Positions 26,963 through 36,052 of a DNA stretch of 64,000 bases are shown here, piece after piece (position 1 is the first letter of the stretch; every line of letters starts with the position of its first letter). Position numbers and translations under genes: made by a program. The notes beneath the pieces are model-generated. The model saw only the letters and a list, made by a program, of their open reading frames with translations, did not search any database and had not been told where the DNA came from. The stretch is from Paenibacillus sediminis (GTDB lineage: Bacteria > Bacillota > Bacilli > Paenibacillales > Paenibacillaceae): assembly GCF_017873765.1 (NCBI RefSeq), contig NZ_JAGGKP010000001.1:620001-684000 (forward strand). Direction: 5' to 3'.

Positions 26963-27121
26963 TTATATATCTTCATCGTGCAATTCATGATGCGTCCTGG
27001 CCTGTTCATCTGTATAAGCAATTAAAATAATAGGTTGTCCTGTCATTTCGCGTAATTTCTGCTCATATTGCTGCAGCTCTGTTAATTCAGACTGCTGTAA
27101 ATGAGCTGGCTGGTAAGCCAT
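26963..27121 (-). CDS. Small hypothetical protein, 52 residues
   Basis: Read by eye on the minus strand: ATG at 27121-27119, eight bases after AAGGGAGA, stop TAA at 26965-26963. Gln- and Glu-rich helix in the first half (HLQQSELTELQQYEQKLREM), a short hydrophobic stretch (PIILIAYT), and an acidic, His-containing tail. No family recognised. A SigG-like promoter lies upstream, suggesting forespore expression. It sits where Bacillus has folE. Confidence 0.65.
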   Translation of the reverse strand: MAYQPAHLQQSELTELQQYEQKLREMTGQPIILIAYTDEQARTHHELHDEDI

Positions 27122-27154
27122 ATCAAACATCTCCCTTGGTTATAATACTAAGAA

Positions 27155-27185
27155 TAGTATGGGTTAGTTGACATTGACCTATTCT
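27155..27185 (-). promoter_or_regulatory. Candidate SigG promoter of the 52-residue gene
   Basis: On the minus strand: AGAATA (27185-27180), 18 bases, CATACTA (27161-27155), one mismatch from the SigG -35 and exact at -10. It interleaves with the mtrB promoter on the other strand. Confidence 0.5.
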
Positions 27186-27196
27186 TTTTGCATCAT
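27168..27196 (+). promoter_or_regulatory. SigA promoter of mtrB
   Basis: TTGACA (27168-27173), 17 bases, CATCAT (27191-27196). Perfect -35, mediocre -10. Confidence 0.55.
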
Positions 27197-27229
27197 TAGG
27201 GATAGAAAAGGTGGGAGGATCAAATCGAA

Positions 27230-27454
27230 ATGGAAAACACGAACCATGATGATTACATCGTTGTAAAAGCGAAAGAACAAGGCGTTCAGGTCATTGGATT
27301 GACCCGTGGTCAAGATACACGCTTTCACCACACTGAGAAATTAGACAAAGGTGAAATACTGATTGCGCAATTTACAGATCATACATCCGCGGTTAAGATT
27401 CGGGGCAAAGCTAGAGTGATGACTAAGCACGGCATTATTGATACGGACGAATAG
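27230..27454 (+). CDS. mtrB: Trp RNA-binding attenuation protein TRAP
   Basis: Forms an 11-subunit ring that, with tryptophan bound, wraps RNA carrying GAG/UAG triplets. 74 residues. RNA-contact residues Lys37, Lys56 and Arg58 and tryptophan-pocket residues Thr25, Gly27, Thr30, Gln47, Thr49, His51 and Ser53 are all present at the Bacillus numbering. A matching 11-triplet target lies at 37572-37622 ahead of trpE. Single gene with its own promoter and terminator; no anti-TRAP gene is seen in the window. Confidence 0.96.
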   Translation: MENTNHDDYIVVKAKEQGVQVIGLTRGQDTRFHHTEKLDKGEILIAQFTDHTSAVKIRGKARVMTKHGIIDTDE

Positions 27455-27457
27455 AAA

Positions 27458-27482
27458 TTGCAGGCATAGCCTGCTTTTTTTC
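27458..27482 (+). terminator. Terminator after mtrB
   Basis: GCAGGC - ATA - GCCTGC with seven T. Confidence 0.9.
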
Positions 27483-27555
27483 GTTGTACAATGAAGTATG
27501 GAGCCGTAGATTGGCGCTCACACTATAAGAAAAGGTTTCAGAAGGGGGATTACCC

Positions 27556-28104
27556 ATGAGACGATGGGGGCTGTTTGCCGCTGCTTGCATCATAACCTTT
27601 GGACTGGTGGGAATTATGACGCTCGTGTCTGCCTTACATACTCGTACAACGATTGCTCGCTCTGAATATGCTGTTTTCTCTGCGCAAAAACCAATTAACC
27701 TCACTGAAACGAATCTTGTCGATTATTTAAGTGAGCTTCCGCTAACGCTTCACATTCGCAGTGTAGATTGGCAATCTTCTATTCTTGCTGTTGATTTGGA
27801 AGTGACGAATCCAGAAGTTGTGCCAAAGGAAATATATAATAACATGTATGAAATCATTCATTTTAGCATCGATAAATCGGCAAATGTGAATCGCTTAATG
27901 ATTCGATTTGTTGCCAAAGATAATTGGACCGGAGCAAAGCATTTGCTCCTTGCGGCCGATGTTCGGCGGGGGGATTTCTCTTCAGATGCACTTGATGAGC
28001 TGCGCAGTATAAAAAGCAGTTCTCTATCTGAAAACATCACGAGGACATTTCACGTCTCAGAAACGAAGCTGTGGCAAAGCCGATTTGGGCAAGGAGATTC
28101 GTGA
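27556..28104 (+). CDS. Hypothetical membrane-anchored protein
   Basis: Not recognised. 182 residues with an N-terminal helix about 5-26, then a soluble mixed alpha/beta part that should lie outside the membrane. No cysteines or catalytic motif in the mature part. ATG after AGAAGGGGG. About 90 bases before hepS; may be co-transcribed. Confidence 0.65.
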   Translation: MRRWGLFAAACIITFGLVGIMTLVSALHTRTTIARSEYAVFSAQKPINLTETNLVDYLSELPLTLHIRSVDWQSSILAVDLEVTNPEVVPKEIYNNMYEIIHFSIDKSANVNRLMIRFVAKDNWTGAKHLLLAADVRRGDFSSDALDELRSIKSSSLSENITRTFHVSETKLWQSRFGQGDS

Positions 28105-28197
28105 TTAAACCGTGCGTGTAAAAAAAACATATGATATAATAAATAAGATTGTGACAAACAATTTGTTTGTTAGAAAGTAATGGCTCGGAGGCGCAGG

Positions 28198-29061
28198 ATG
28201 AAACCATATCGTATACATCAATTGGCAAAAAAATATGTCGATTATGACATGATTCAAAAACATACAGAATTACCGGAATTTCCGGATACGCGGGTTCGCT
28301 TGCTATATACATTTTTAAATAAAGAATCAACTTCGAGCAATGGTGAAATATATGCCCTGGCAACTTCATTAGTGCAAATTGCGCTTGATACTCATGATAT
28401 GATTGATATAGATACAACTCAGCAAGGAGAGCGAGAGATGCGATCTCGTCAGTTGAAAGTGCTTGCTGGGGATTATTTGAGCAGTCGTTTTTACCAAATT
28501 TTATCACAGAATGAGCATATAGAGATTGTCTCGCTTCTTAGCAGCGCTATTTGTGAAGTAAATCGCATGAAAATGAATTTGTATCACAAAATGAAGCATT
28601 TGCTTCTGACTGGCGAAGAATATTTGCGGGAATGTGTACAGCTGAGAATGCAGCTGTTTATTTCTTTTACTCCGTTATTGGACAGGGTAGACCATGCGCT
28701 CTGGAACAATCTGCTTCATGAATTAACGAATCTTGAAGTGGTTGCTCACGAAATGAAATCGAGTAGTAGTGCAGCAGCGGTGAGCCGAGGATACGCATTC
28801 TGGCATATTCTTGAAGCTGGCAATGCTGATGAACGGGAAGCGATTAAACAATCCAATTTGGATGCGAATCATTGGAAAAAGATGCTCGTTAAATACTCGG
28901 TTACAGATCAACTGATGGAGAAACTGCGTCAGTCTGTTTCACGTGTACAACATATATTGCAAGATCTAAGCAGTGATAAGCTTCTTCGTGAGCTTGATGC
29001 GATCGTTGAACCGTTTGTTTCGCTGCTGAAAGTGAATAGTCCTGCGTTAAAAGAAGGGTAA
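28198..29061 (+). CDS. hepS: Heptaprenyl diphosphate synthase component I
   Basis: Small non-catalytic subunit of the two-part enzyme that makes the menaquinone side chain; component II is hepT at 32146. About 287 residues, all-helical, with the family-type early block DTRVRLLYTFL and the central HDMIDIDT and LAGDYLSSRFY blocks. ATG 28198 has GGAGG six bases upstream. TATAAT upstream near 28133 has no clear -35. First gene of the menaquinone cluster. Confidence 0.88.
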   Translation: MKPYRIHQLAKKYVDYDMIQKHTELPEFPDTRVRLLYTFLNKESTSSNGEIYALATSLVQIALDTHDMIDIDTTQQGEREMRSRQLKVLAGDYLSSRFYQILSQNEHIEIVSLLSSAICEVNRMKMNLYHKMKHLLLTGEEYLRECVQLRMQLFISFTPLLDRVDHALWNNLLHELTNLEVVAHEMKSSSSAAAVSRGYAFWHILEAGNADEREAIKQSNLDANHWKKMLVKYSVTDQLMEKLRQSVSRVQHILQDLSSDKLLRELDAIVEPFVSLLKVNSPALKEG

Positions 29062-29072
29062 GGTGGAAATTG

Positions 29073-29798
29073 GTGCAGAATAATATTTCTAAACCAAAAG
29101 AAAAGGAACAATTTGTGCATTCCGTATTTGAGAGCATTGCACCGAAGTACGATTTGATGAACGACATTCTTAGTTTCAGACGTCATAAAGCATGGCGTAA
29201 GTTTACGATGCAGCGTATGAGCATGCGCCCAGGTGATACGGCGATTGATCTTTGCTGCGGAACTTGTGACTGGACCGTGAGTATGGCTAAAGAAAGCGGA
29301 AGCGGCAAAATTGTCGGACTGGACTTTAGTGAGAGCATGCTTGATGTAGGGAGAAAGAAAATTAGTGAACAACAATTAGAAGACCAAATTACGCTCGTTC
29401 AAGGAAACGCAATGTCGCTTCCTTTCGATGATAACACTTTCGATTATGCAACGATTGGCTTTGGACTTCGCAATGTTCCTGATTTACATCAGGTTCTGCG
29501 CGAAATGAAGCGCGTGGTCAAGCCTGGCGGGAAAGTCGTTTGCCTTGAGTTGTCCAAACCGACTTGGCAGCCTTTTAAAGGAATTTATTATTTCTATTTT
29601 CAGAAAATATTACCGATGTTGGGGAAATTACTTGCAAAACGTTACGAGCAATATAAGTGGTTGCCGGAATCATTAATCCAGTTCCCGGGGCGCGAACAAT
29701 TAGCACAAATTTTTAGAGAAACCGGTCTTACGGATGTACAAGCTTATCCTTTGACAGGTGGTATCGCTGCACTACATATTGGGACCAAGGAGATTTAA
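29073..29798 (+). CDS. menG: Demethylmenaquinone methyltransferase
   Basis: Last step of menaquinone synthesis, SAM-dependent C-methylation. UbiE/MenG signatures: YDLMNDILSFRRHKAWR near the start, SAM motif DLCCGTCDW, the GFGLRNVPD block and FPGREQL. About 241 residues. GTG 29073 preferred, six bases after AAGGTGG. Used by both the classical and the futalosine routes. Confidence 0.94.
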   Translation: MQNNISKPKEKEQFVHSVFESIAPKYDLMNDILSFRRHKAWRKFTMQRMSMRPGDTAIDLCCGTCDWTVSMAKESGSGKIVGLDFSESMLDVGRKKISEQQLEDQITLVQGNAMSLPFDDNTFDYATIGFGLRNVPDLHQVLREMKRVVKPGGKVVCLELSKPTWQPFKGIYYFYFQKILPMLGKLLAKRYEQYKWLPESLIQFPGREQLAQIFRETGLTDVQAYPLTGGIAALHIGTKEI

Positions 29799-29800
29799 GC

Positions 29801-30673
29801 ATGTTTAAGAAAGTTCGTATTTTTCTAGAAATGATAAAGATTGAACATACGCTGTTTGCTCTTCCATTTGCCTTTATGGGTGCGATTCTAGGTTCTGTGG
29901 TTGCAACCGGCCATTTGCCTTCATGGGCTCAAATTGGCTGGATCCTCATGGCGATGTTCGGAGCAAGAAGCGCAGCGTTTGGACTAAATCGATTAATAGA
30001 TCAACATATTGATAAAAAAAATCCGCGCACGGCGAATCGTGCCATTCCAGCTGGACTTCTTAAAGCCGGCGAGGTCATCATTTTTATTATGATTTCATTT
30101 GCTTTATTAGTGTGGGCTGCGCTCGAACTTGATCCATTAGCGCTTAAACTGATGCCAATTGCGGTCTTTTTCCTAGTTATTTATTCATACACCAAACGTT
30201 TTACATGGCTCTGTCACGTCGTACTCGGTCTGACCATTGGGCTTGCACCGCTTGGCGGCTGGGTTGCTGTAACAGGAGAAATCGATTGGGCGGCAATTAT
30301 ATTTTATTTAACAGTAGCTTTGTGGACGGCAGGTTTTGATGTTATTTATGCGTGCCAAGATATTGAGTTTGACCGGCAAGAAGGTGTGCATTCGATCCCA
30401 GCTCGATTTGGGCTTAATAAAGCGCTTAAAATTGCTCAAGGGTTCCATGTGCTAACTGCGATCGGATTTATTGTCCTATGGTTAACGACTCAGTTAAGCT
30501 GGTGGTACTTAGCTGGGATGATCATTGCTTATATTATTTTGTTCTATGAGCACTATATTGTAACTCCGAACGACCTCAGCCGGTTGCAAACTGCATTTTT
30601 CACGATGAACGGTGCGCTTAGTATCGTTGTATTCCTCTTTACATGGATTGATTTGGTGGTGCAGTTAGGCTAA
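29801..30673 (+). CDS. UbiA-family polyprenyltransferase (MqnP-like)
   Basis: Membrane prenyltransferase joining the heptaprenyl chain to an aromatic acid. Aspartate-rich motifs NRLIDQHIDKKNPRT near residue 67 and CQDIEFDRQEG near 185; about eight helices; 290 residues. With mqnA and ubiX adjacent, its likely job is the prenylation step of the futalosine route (MqnP) rather than ubiquinone synthesis. It overlaps ubiX by one base (TAATG). Confidence 0.88.
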   Translation: MFKKVRIFLEMIKIEHTLFALPFAFMGAILGSVVATGHLPSWAQIGWILMAMFGARSAAFGLNRLIDQHIDKKNPRTANRAIPAGLLKAGEVIIFIMISFALLVWAALELDPLALKLMPIAVFFLVIYSYTKRFTWLCHVVLGLTIGLAPLGGWVAVTGEIDWAAIIFYLTVALWTAGFDVIYACQDIEFDRQEGVHSIPARFGLNKALKIAQGFHVLTAIGFIVLWLTTQLSWWYLAGMIIAYIILFYEHYIVTPNDLSRLQTAFFTMNGALSIVVFLFTWIDLVVQLG

Positions 30674-31302
30674 TGGAGACGACGGTTAAAAAAGGCTGGG
30701 TTGTGGGCATTACTGGTGCTAGCGGTTCGATCTATGGCGTTCGTTTAACTGAAGTATTGTTATCGATGGGATATACGGTTCATCTAGTTATTTCTAACGC
30801 GGGATGGAGAGTTCTGAAAGAGGAGCTGCAGTGGAACACTACGAACCGTGATGATGTATTGCAAGACAAATTTGGCGGTTATCCTGGAACGTTCAAGTAT
30901 TATCCTGTATCGGATATTGGAGCCTCTATTGCAAGCGGCTCTTATCTGGTAGAAGGGATGATTATCATGCCTTGTTCCATGGGCACGTTGTCAGCTATCG
31001 CGAACGGATCATCAGACAATTTGATGACTCGCGCGGCTGACGTGATGCTGAAGGAGGGACGGTCCCTTGTCATTGTGCCGAGGGAAACGCCGCTTCATGC
31101 CATCCATCTAGAGAACATGCTGAAGCTGGCTAGGTTAGGTGTACGGATTATTCCAGCAATGCCTGCCTTTTATTTTCATCCGAAAAGCATGGAGGATCTC
31201 ATCTCCTTCTTGGTTGGCAAAGTTCTGGACAATGTCAATATCAGTCACGATTTGTTTACCAGATGGGGGGATCAAAATGCGCAGCGAGGCGAACAAAATT
31301 AA
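30673..31302 (+). CDS. ubiX: Flavin prenyltransferase UbiX
   Basis: Makes prenylated FMN, cofactor of UbiD-type decarboxylases. Blocks GITGASGSIYGVRL near residue 12, MPCSMGTLSAIANG and RAADVMLKEGR, VPRETPLH. 209 residues. It overlaps mqnA by 26 bases. The matching UbiD-type decarboxylase is not in this window. Confidence 0.92.
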   Translation: METTVKKGWVVGITGASGSIYGVRLTEVLLSMGYTVHLVISNAGWRVLKEELQWNTTNRDDVLQDKFGGYPGTFKYYPVSDIGASIASGSYLVEGMIIMPCSMGTLSAIANGSSDNLMTRAADVMLKEGRSLVIVPRETPLHAIHLENMLKLARLGVRIIPAMPAFYFHPKSMEDLISFLVGKVLDNVNISHDLFTRWGDQNAQRGEQN

Positions 31303-32149
31303 CGAAGTTACAATTGGTAAAATCAACTATACAAATGCATGGCCGGTTTTTTATCATTTCAATCCTAATATGATAGACACAAAAATTCGAATAGTTACCG
31401 AAGTTCCGGCGATTTTAAACCGGGGAATGTTAGATGGTTCCATTCAAATCGGGGCCCTCTCTTCCTTCGCCTATGGTGCGGGATCAGATCGGCTTATTCT
31501 TTTGCCTAACCTTTCAGTCAGCAGTGATGGTGAAGTGAAATCTATTTTGCTGTTCTCTAAGAAACCGATCGAGTCTGCCGTGAATGGTGTCATTTCCTTA
31601 ACAAACACATCTGCTACATCCGTTAACCTTCTCAAAATTATTATTGAAAAAATATATGGCGGACATCCAACTTATCACGTTAGTGAGCCTCACTTAGAGT
31701 CGATGCTTGCAAATAGCGATGCTGCTCTGCTTATTGGAGACAATGCCATTCGGGCGTCTTGGGAAGATAAGGGCTACGTCGTTACAGATTTAGGCGAAGT
31801 ATGGAAAAAGTGGACAGGTCTCGGCATGACATTTGCCGTGTGGGCGGTCAATAAACAGTTTGCATTAGCCAATCCTGAAGTAGTGGGTGCAATAGCGAAG
31901 TTATTTGAACTGAGTAAGAAGCAAAGCTTAGACAATTTAGAGCCGATCGTAGAACAAGCTTGCAGAGAGATCGGTGGAGATTCGACTTACTGGCGTCAAT
32001 ACTTTAACAATTTATGTTATGATTTTAGCAGCAAGCAGCAGAAAGGACTTGCATTGTACTACCGATATGCGTTTGAACTGGGACTGCTGCCTCACAAAGT
32101 GACAATGGAACTATGGAATGACAATATGGTGACACAGGTGACAGAATGA
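31277..32149 (+). CDS. mqnA: Chorismate dehydratase MqnA
   Basis: First step of the futalosine menaquinone route, chorismate to 3-enolpyruvylbenzoate. Periplasmic-binding-fold enzyme: GKINYTNAWPVF near residue 13, EVPAILNRGMLDGSIQIGALSS, LLIGDNAI and GLGMTFAVWAV blocks. 290 residues. ATG 31277 has GGGGGATC upstream; the frame is open further back inside ubiX but that part has no support. Ends ATGA with hepT. Confidence 0.9.
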   Translation: MRSEANKINEVTIGKINYTNAWPVFYHFNPNMIDTKIRIVTEVPAILNRGMLDGSIQIGALSSFAYGAGSDRLILLPNLSVSSDGEVKSILLFSKKPIESAVNGVISLTNTSATSVNLLKIIIEKIYGGHPTYHVSEPHLESMLANSDAALLIGDNAIRASWEDKGYVVTDLGEVWKKWTGLGMTFAVWAVNKQFALANPEVVGAIAKLFELSKKQSLDNLEPIVEQACREIGGDSTYWRQYFNNLCYDFSSKQQKGLALYYRYAFELGLLPHKVTMELWNDNMVTQVTE

Positions 32150-33120
32150 AACAATTAGACATGTTCGGCTTATTAAAAAAAGATATGCAGTATATAGAAG
32201 AGCAGCTATACGCCAGTATCGAGGGAGACCACGAGGAGTTAGGCGAGACATCGCTTCATTTGCTGAAAGCAGGCGGTAAACGGCTGCGACCAGTATTCGT
32301 GCTGCTTGGCGGGAAGTTCGGACAATACGATCTTAATAAATTAGCGCATGTTGCTATACCTCTAGAACTTATACATAGCGCATCTCTTGTCCATGATGAT
32401 GTTATAGACAATGCCGAGACTCGGCGGGGGCAGCTTACGGTAAAATCGAAATGGGATAACCGAGTTGCGATGTATACGGGCGACTACTTGTACGCAAAAG
32501 CGCTCATGATGGCAACGAAACTGAAAAATCCTCAAATTCACCAAATTCTTTCAAAAGCCATGGTTCAAATGTCCATTGGTGAAATGGAGCAAATCCGTGA
32601 TTTCTTCAACACCGAGCAAAGTGTACGCAATTACCTGCTCCGTATTCGTCGGAAAACTGCTCTGTTAATTGCAATCAGTTGTCAGCTTGGTGCGATTGCA
32701 GCAGATGCAGAGCCGCGTGTATGCAATCTGCTGTATCGATATGGTTACAATGTAGGAATGGCTTTTCAAATTCGGGATGATTTGCTCGATTTGCGCGGAA
32801 CAGAGAAGCAGCTTGGTAAACCGCCTGGCAGCGATATGAGACAGGGGAACATCACATTGCCTGTTATTTATGCTCTTCAGGATCCAAAGATGCGAGGTTC
32901 TGTACTGGCTGAAATTTCACGGATTCGGAGCATGAAGGGGGAGGCAGATGTGTCACAGGCAGTAGCATTGGTCGTTTCCAGCCCTGGAATTCAAAAGGCA
33001 GAAGAGCTCGCTGACCGATATATTGCTAAAGCGTTGAAAGCGCTAGACTTGCTGCCTGATCAAAAAGTAAAAAAGAATTTGCGTGATATCGCACATTTCG
33101 TCACTAGAAGAACGTACTAA
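32146..33120 (+). CDS. hepT: Heptaprenyl diphosphate synthase component II
   Basis: Catalytic trans-prenyltransferase subunit. First Asp-rich motif HDDVIDNAETRRG near residue 82, second DDLLDLRG near 208, and GGKRLRP near 43 for pyrophosphate binding. 324 residues. Start overlaps the mqnA stop by 4 bases. Closes the cluster. Confidence 0.94.
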   Translation: MKQLDMFGLLKKDMQYIEEQLYASIEGDHEELGETSLHLLKAGGKRLRPVFVLLGGKFGQYDLNKLAHVAIPLELIHSASLVHDDVIDNAETRRGQLTVKSKWDNRVAMYTGDYLYAKALMMATKLKNPQIHQILSKAMVQMSIGEMEQIRDFFNTEQSVRNYLLRIRRKTALLIAISCQLGAIAADAEPRVCNLLYRYGYNVGMAFQIRDDLLDLRGTEKQLGKPPGSDMRQGNITLPVIYALQDPKMRGSVLAEISRIRSMKGEADVSQAVALVVSSPGIQKAEELADRYIAKALKALDLLPDQKVKKNLRDIAHFVTRRTY

Positions 33121-33196
33121 TCTTAACCATACGTATCATTTCTGGTAAAATAGAACAAGCATCAAACTACTGATGATAATTGGAGAGTGACTTTAA

Positions 33197-33640
33197 GTGG
33201 AACGAACATTTTTAATGGTGAAGCCTGATGGTATTCAGCGTGGTTTAATTGGTAAAATCATCAGTCGTATGGAAGACAAAGGATTTAAAATGATTGCTGG
33301 TAAACTGATGTTTGTCAGTGAGGAACTAGCCAAAGTCCATTATCAAGAACATGAAGGAAAACCTTTCTTTGAGAAGCTCGTTAATTTCATAACATCGGGT
33401 CCTGTCTTTGCTATGGTATGGGAAGGGGACGATATTATCGCTTTGTCTCGTAATTTAATTGGGAAAACAAACCCGAGCGAAGCGATGCCTGGTACTATTC
33501 GCGGCGATTTTGCGTCACATGCAACATTTAATCTGATACATGGATCGGACTCTAAAGCAAGCGCTGACAGGGAGATCGGTATTTACTTTACGCCCGAGCA
33601 ATTGCTGAGTTACGATAAATCGATCTCGCCATGGATATGA
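33197..33640 (+). CDS. ndk: Nucleoside diphosphate kinase
   Basis: Transfers the gamma phosphate between nucleotides through a phospho-histidine. Active-site His115 in NLIHGSDS. 147 residues, full length. GTG start after GGAGAG. It overlaps cheR by 10 bases. Confidence 0.96.
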   Translation: MERTFLMVKPDGIQRGLIGKIISRMEDKGFKMIAGKLMFVSEELAKVHYQEHEGKPFFEKLVNFITSGPVFAMVWEGDDIIALSRNLIGKTNPSEAMPGTIRGDFASHATFNLIHGSDSKASADREIGIYFTPEQLLSYDKSISPWI

Positions 33641-34473
33641 ATCGGACGTTTTTAGAAGAGGTCAATGCTGCACGTGACGGACTAACGCCTGATCCCGACT
33701 ATACAGACTTCATCCGAAAAGTTAAAGACAAAACAGGAATCGACTTAGCTCAATACAAAGAAGCGCAAATGAAGCGCAGATTAACGACGCTTCGTACGAA
33801 GCACGGGTATAACTCGTTTGCTTTGTTCTTTGATGCTATGATGGTTGATAAATCATTATTTAATGAGTTTTTGGATCGAATGACGATTAACGTCTCCGAA
33901 TTTTGGCGTAATCCGAATCGGTGGGAAGTGCTCCGTGATATTATTTTGCCTGAACTTATTAAGGAAAAGCGCCGGCTAAAAGTATGGAGTGCAGCATGTT
34001 CAACAGGAGAAGAGCCGTATACGCTGGCAACGATTCTTGATGGCCTGAATCTTCTAAATGACAGTTCGATATTAGCTACAGACATTGATGTAGGCGCAAT
34101 CGAGAAAGCGAAGCAAGGACTGTATTTGGAACGTTCTCTTAAGGATGTGCCGCCAGATGTTGCAGCGAAATATTTTGCACCTGAGGGGTCTTTATACCGA
34201 GTTAGCGACACTCTGAAGAAGTCCGTAAACTTTCAGAAGCAAAATTTACTGCTGGACTCTTTTGATACTGGCTTCGACCTTATTGTATGCCGAAATGTCA
34301 TGATTTATTTTACAGAAGAAGCGAAACAGATGCTCTATCATAAATTTGCAAAAGCACTTCGCCCTGGCGGCGTCCTTTTTGTAGGAAGTACAGAACAAAT
34401 CTTTACACCGAGCCAGTATGGGCTTGAAACGTCTGAAACATTTTTCTATCGTAAAACTGCAAATCACGTATAA
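33631..34473 (+). CDS. cheR: Chemotaxis protein methyltransferase CheR
   Basis: Methylates glutamates of chemoreceptors with SAM. N-terminal helical domain with [10 protein letters not shown] and [12 protein letters not shown], then the SAM domain with [21 protein letters not shown] and VCRNVMIYF. 280 residues. The start is ATG 33631 or ATG 33637, the latter forming ATGA with the ndk stop; neither has a ribosome site, so translation is probably coupled. Confidence 0.94.
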   Translation: MDMNRTFLEEVNAARDGLTPDPDYTDFIRKVKDKTGIDLAQYKEAQMKRRLTTLRTKHGYNSFALFFDAMMVDKSLFNEFLDRMTINVSEFWRNPNRWEVLRDIILPELIKEKRRLKVWSAACSTGEEPYTLATILDGLNLLNDSSILATDIDVGAIEKAKQGLYLERSLKDVPPDVAAKYFAPEGSLYRVSDTLKKSVNFQKQNLLLDSFDTGFDLIVCRNVMIYFTEEAKQMLYHKFAKALRPGGVLFVGSTEQIFTPSQYGLETSETFFYRKTANHV

Positions 34474-34529
34474 TGCCTTCCTCTTTTTGCCACACTACAT
34501 AGTGAGATATGAGTGGAGGGTCAGCATAC

Positions 34530-34694
34530 ATGGACAAACGAAAAGTGATTGCCGCTTATCGGCGAGGATTTATTACGATCCAAGAATGTGCGCAAATATT
34601 AGGTGTTGAATCGGCACAATTGAGCAAATTGATGGATCAGCCGGAGAAAAAAGAGCGGCCGTTTCCGTTCAGAAATCAATCGGTGAATGAATAA
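34530..34694 (+). CDS. Small helix-turn-helix-like protein, 54 residues
   Basis: ATG 34530 after AGTGGAGGG. Residues 7-37 read like a small winged or simple HTH (AAYRRGFITIQECAQILGV ends in a turn, followed by SAQLSKLMD). Basic and polar tail. Unrecognised; it could be a DNA-binding regulator or a remnant. It sits between cheR and the aro promoter, followed by a terminator. Confidence 0.6.
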   Translation: MDKRKVIAAYRRGFITIQECAQILGVESAQLSKLMDQPEKKERPFPFRNQSVNE

Positions 34695-34725
34695 GCTTCG
34701 CGGTATTTAGGTAACTGCTTATAAG

Positions 34726-34776
34726 AAGGCACGCCATTTTTTGCTTCTATAGCAAATTACAGTCGTGCTTTTTTTA
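34726..34776 (+). terminator. Terminator before the aro operon
   Basis: AAGGCACG (34726-34733) paired with CGTGCTT (34764-34770), one bulge, an inner TGC/GCA pair, then T-run. Confidence 0.6.
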
Positions 34777-34791
34777 TTATGTTCTTGTTTC

Positions 34792-34820
34792 TTGTCAAAC
34801 CCGAAGACCTATACTATAAT
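34792..34820 (+). promoter_or_regulatory. SigA promoter of the aro-trp supraoperon
   Basis: TTGTCA (34792-34797), 17-base spacer, TATAAT (34815-34820). Confidence 0.85.
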
Positions 34821-34882
34821 GAGCAAAGATAAAAGCGGATTTTAGCCATTTAAAGTTTAACAGTTTAAAGGGGGAACGCATC

Positions 34883-36052
34883 ATGAGTTTACGTTATTTA
34901 ACCGCAGGGGAAACGCACGGTCCCCAACTGACTGCAATTATTGAAGGATTGCCTAGCAATATGAAGTTGGATTTTGACGCTTTGAATTTCCAGCTTCAGC
35001 GCCGCCAGAAAGGGTATGGGCGGGGACGCCGGATGCAAATTGAGAAGGATACAGCTCAAATTGTGGGCGGGGTTCGCCATGGGTACACCACGGGTGCTCC
35101 TGTCGCTGTAGTCGTCGAAAATAAGGATTGGACTCATTGGAGAAATATTATGAATATTGAGCCGATTGAAGGCTCGGATGAAGAGAAACGACGTGTACAT
35201 CGCCCGCGTCCAGGTCATGCTGACCTGAACGGCGGTCTTAAGTACAACCTGAAGGATCTCCGAAATGTGCTTGAACGTTCGAGCGCGCGTGAGACGACTG
35301 TACGTGTAGCTGTTGGTGCAATTGCACGTCAATTTTTGGAGCAATTCGGTATCAAAGTAGCAGGCCAGGTCATTCGAATTGGAGAGATCGAAGCGCCTCC
35401 GCACAATTTGTCTATCGATGAGCTTATTGAAGCGACTGAAGCTTCATCTGTTCGTGTTGTTGATAAAGAAACTGAGAAGAAAATGGAAGCATACATTGAC
35501 CAAATTAAACAGGAAGGCGACTCGATCGGCGGTATTGTGGAGTGTATTGTCGAGGGAGTTCCGATCGGGCTCGGAAGCCATGTGCAATATGACCGTAAGC
35601 TTGACGGACGCATCGCTCAAGGCGTTATGTCTATCAATGCATTCAAAGGCGTTGAGATCGGTATTGGATTTGAAGCTGGCAAGCTTCGCGGATCTCAAGT
35701 TCACGATGAGATTTTGTATAACGAGAAAGACGGTTTTACACGCGCGACGAATCGCTTAGGCGGTTTTGAAGGAGGTATGACGAACGGCATGCCGATTGTC
35801 GTTCGCGGCGTGATGAAGCCGATCCCTACACTCTATAAGCCGCTGCAAAGTGTAGATATCGATACGAAAGAACCGTTTACAGCTCAAGTGGAACGTTCCG
35901 ATGCGTGCGCAGTGCCAGCAGCGAGTGTCGTCATGGAGCATGTCGTCGCATGGGAAGTAGCTAAAGCGTTCCTTGAGAAGTTTGGCGGAGATTCGATGGA
36001 AGAAATTCGGGCGAACTATGAAAATTACAAAGCCCAATTGGAGCGGTACTAA
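34883..36052 (+). CDS. aroC: Chorismate synthase
   Basis: Converts EPSP to chorismate with reduced FMN. Signatures: GETHGPQ near residue 10, [22 protein letters not shown] near 108, [12 protein letters not shown] and [10 protein letters not shown] near 338. 389 residues. ATG after AAAGGGGG. Called aroF in the Bacillus subtilis naming. It overlaps aroB by one base. Confidence 0.97.
   Translation: MSLRYLTAGETHGPQLTAIIEGLPSNMKLDFDALNFQLQRRQKGYGRGRRMQIEKDTAQIVGGVRHGYTTGAPVAVVVENKDWTHWRNIMNIEPIEGSDEEKRRVHRPRPGHADLNGGLKYNLKDLRNVLERSSARETTVRVAVGAIARQFLEQFGIKVAGQVIRIGEIEAPPHNLSIDELIEATEASSVRVVDKETEKKMEAYIDQIKQEGDSIGGIVECIVEGVPIGLGSHVQYDRKLDGRIAQGVMSINAFKGVEIGIGFEAGKLRGSQVHDEILYNEKDGFTRATNRLGGFEGGMTNGMPIVVRGVMKPIPTLYKPLQSVDIDTKEPFTAQVERSDACAVPAASVVMEHVVAWEVAKAFLEKFGGDSMEEIRANYENYKAQLERY

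Noticed and set aside
31139-31276. N-terminal extension of mqnA inside ubiX
   Set aside because: The extension does not resemble the family, and ATG 31277 has a good ribosome site.
34898-35404. Minus-strand frame of 168 codons inside aroC
   Set aside because: Covers conserved aroC motifs on the other strand; no start signal; shadow frame.
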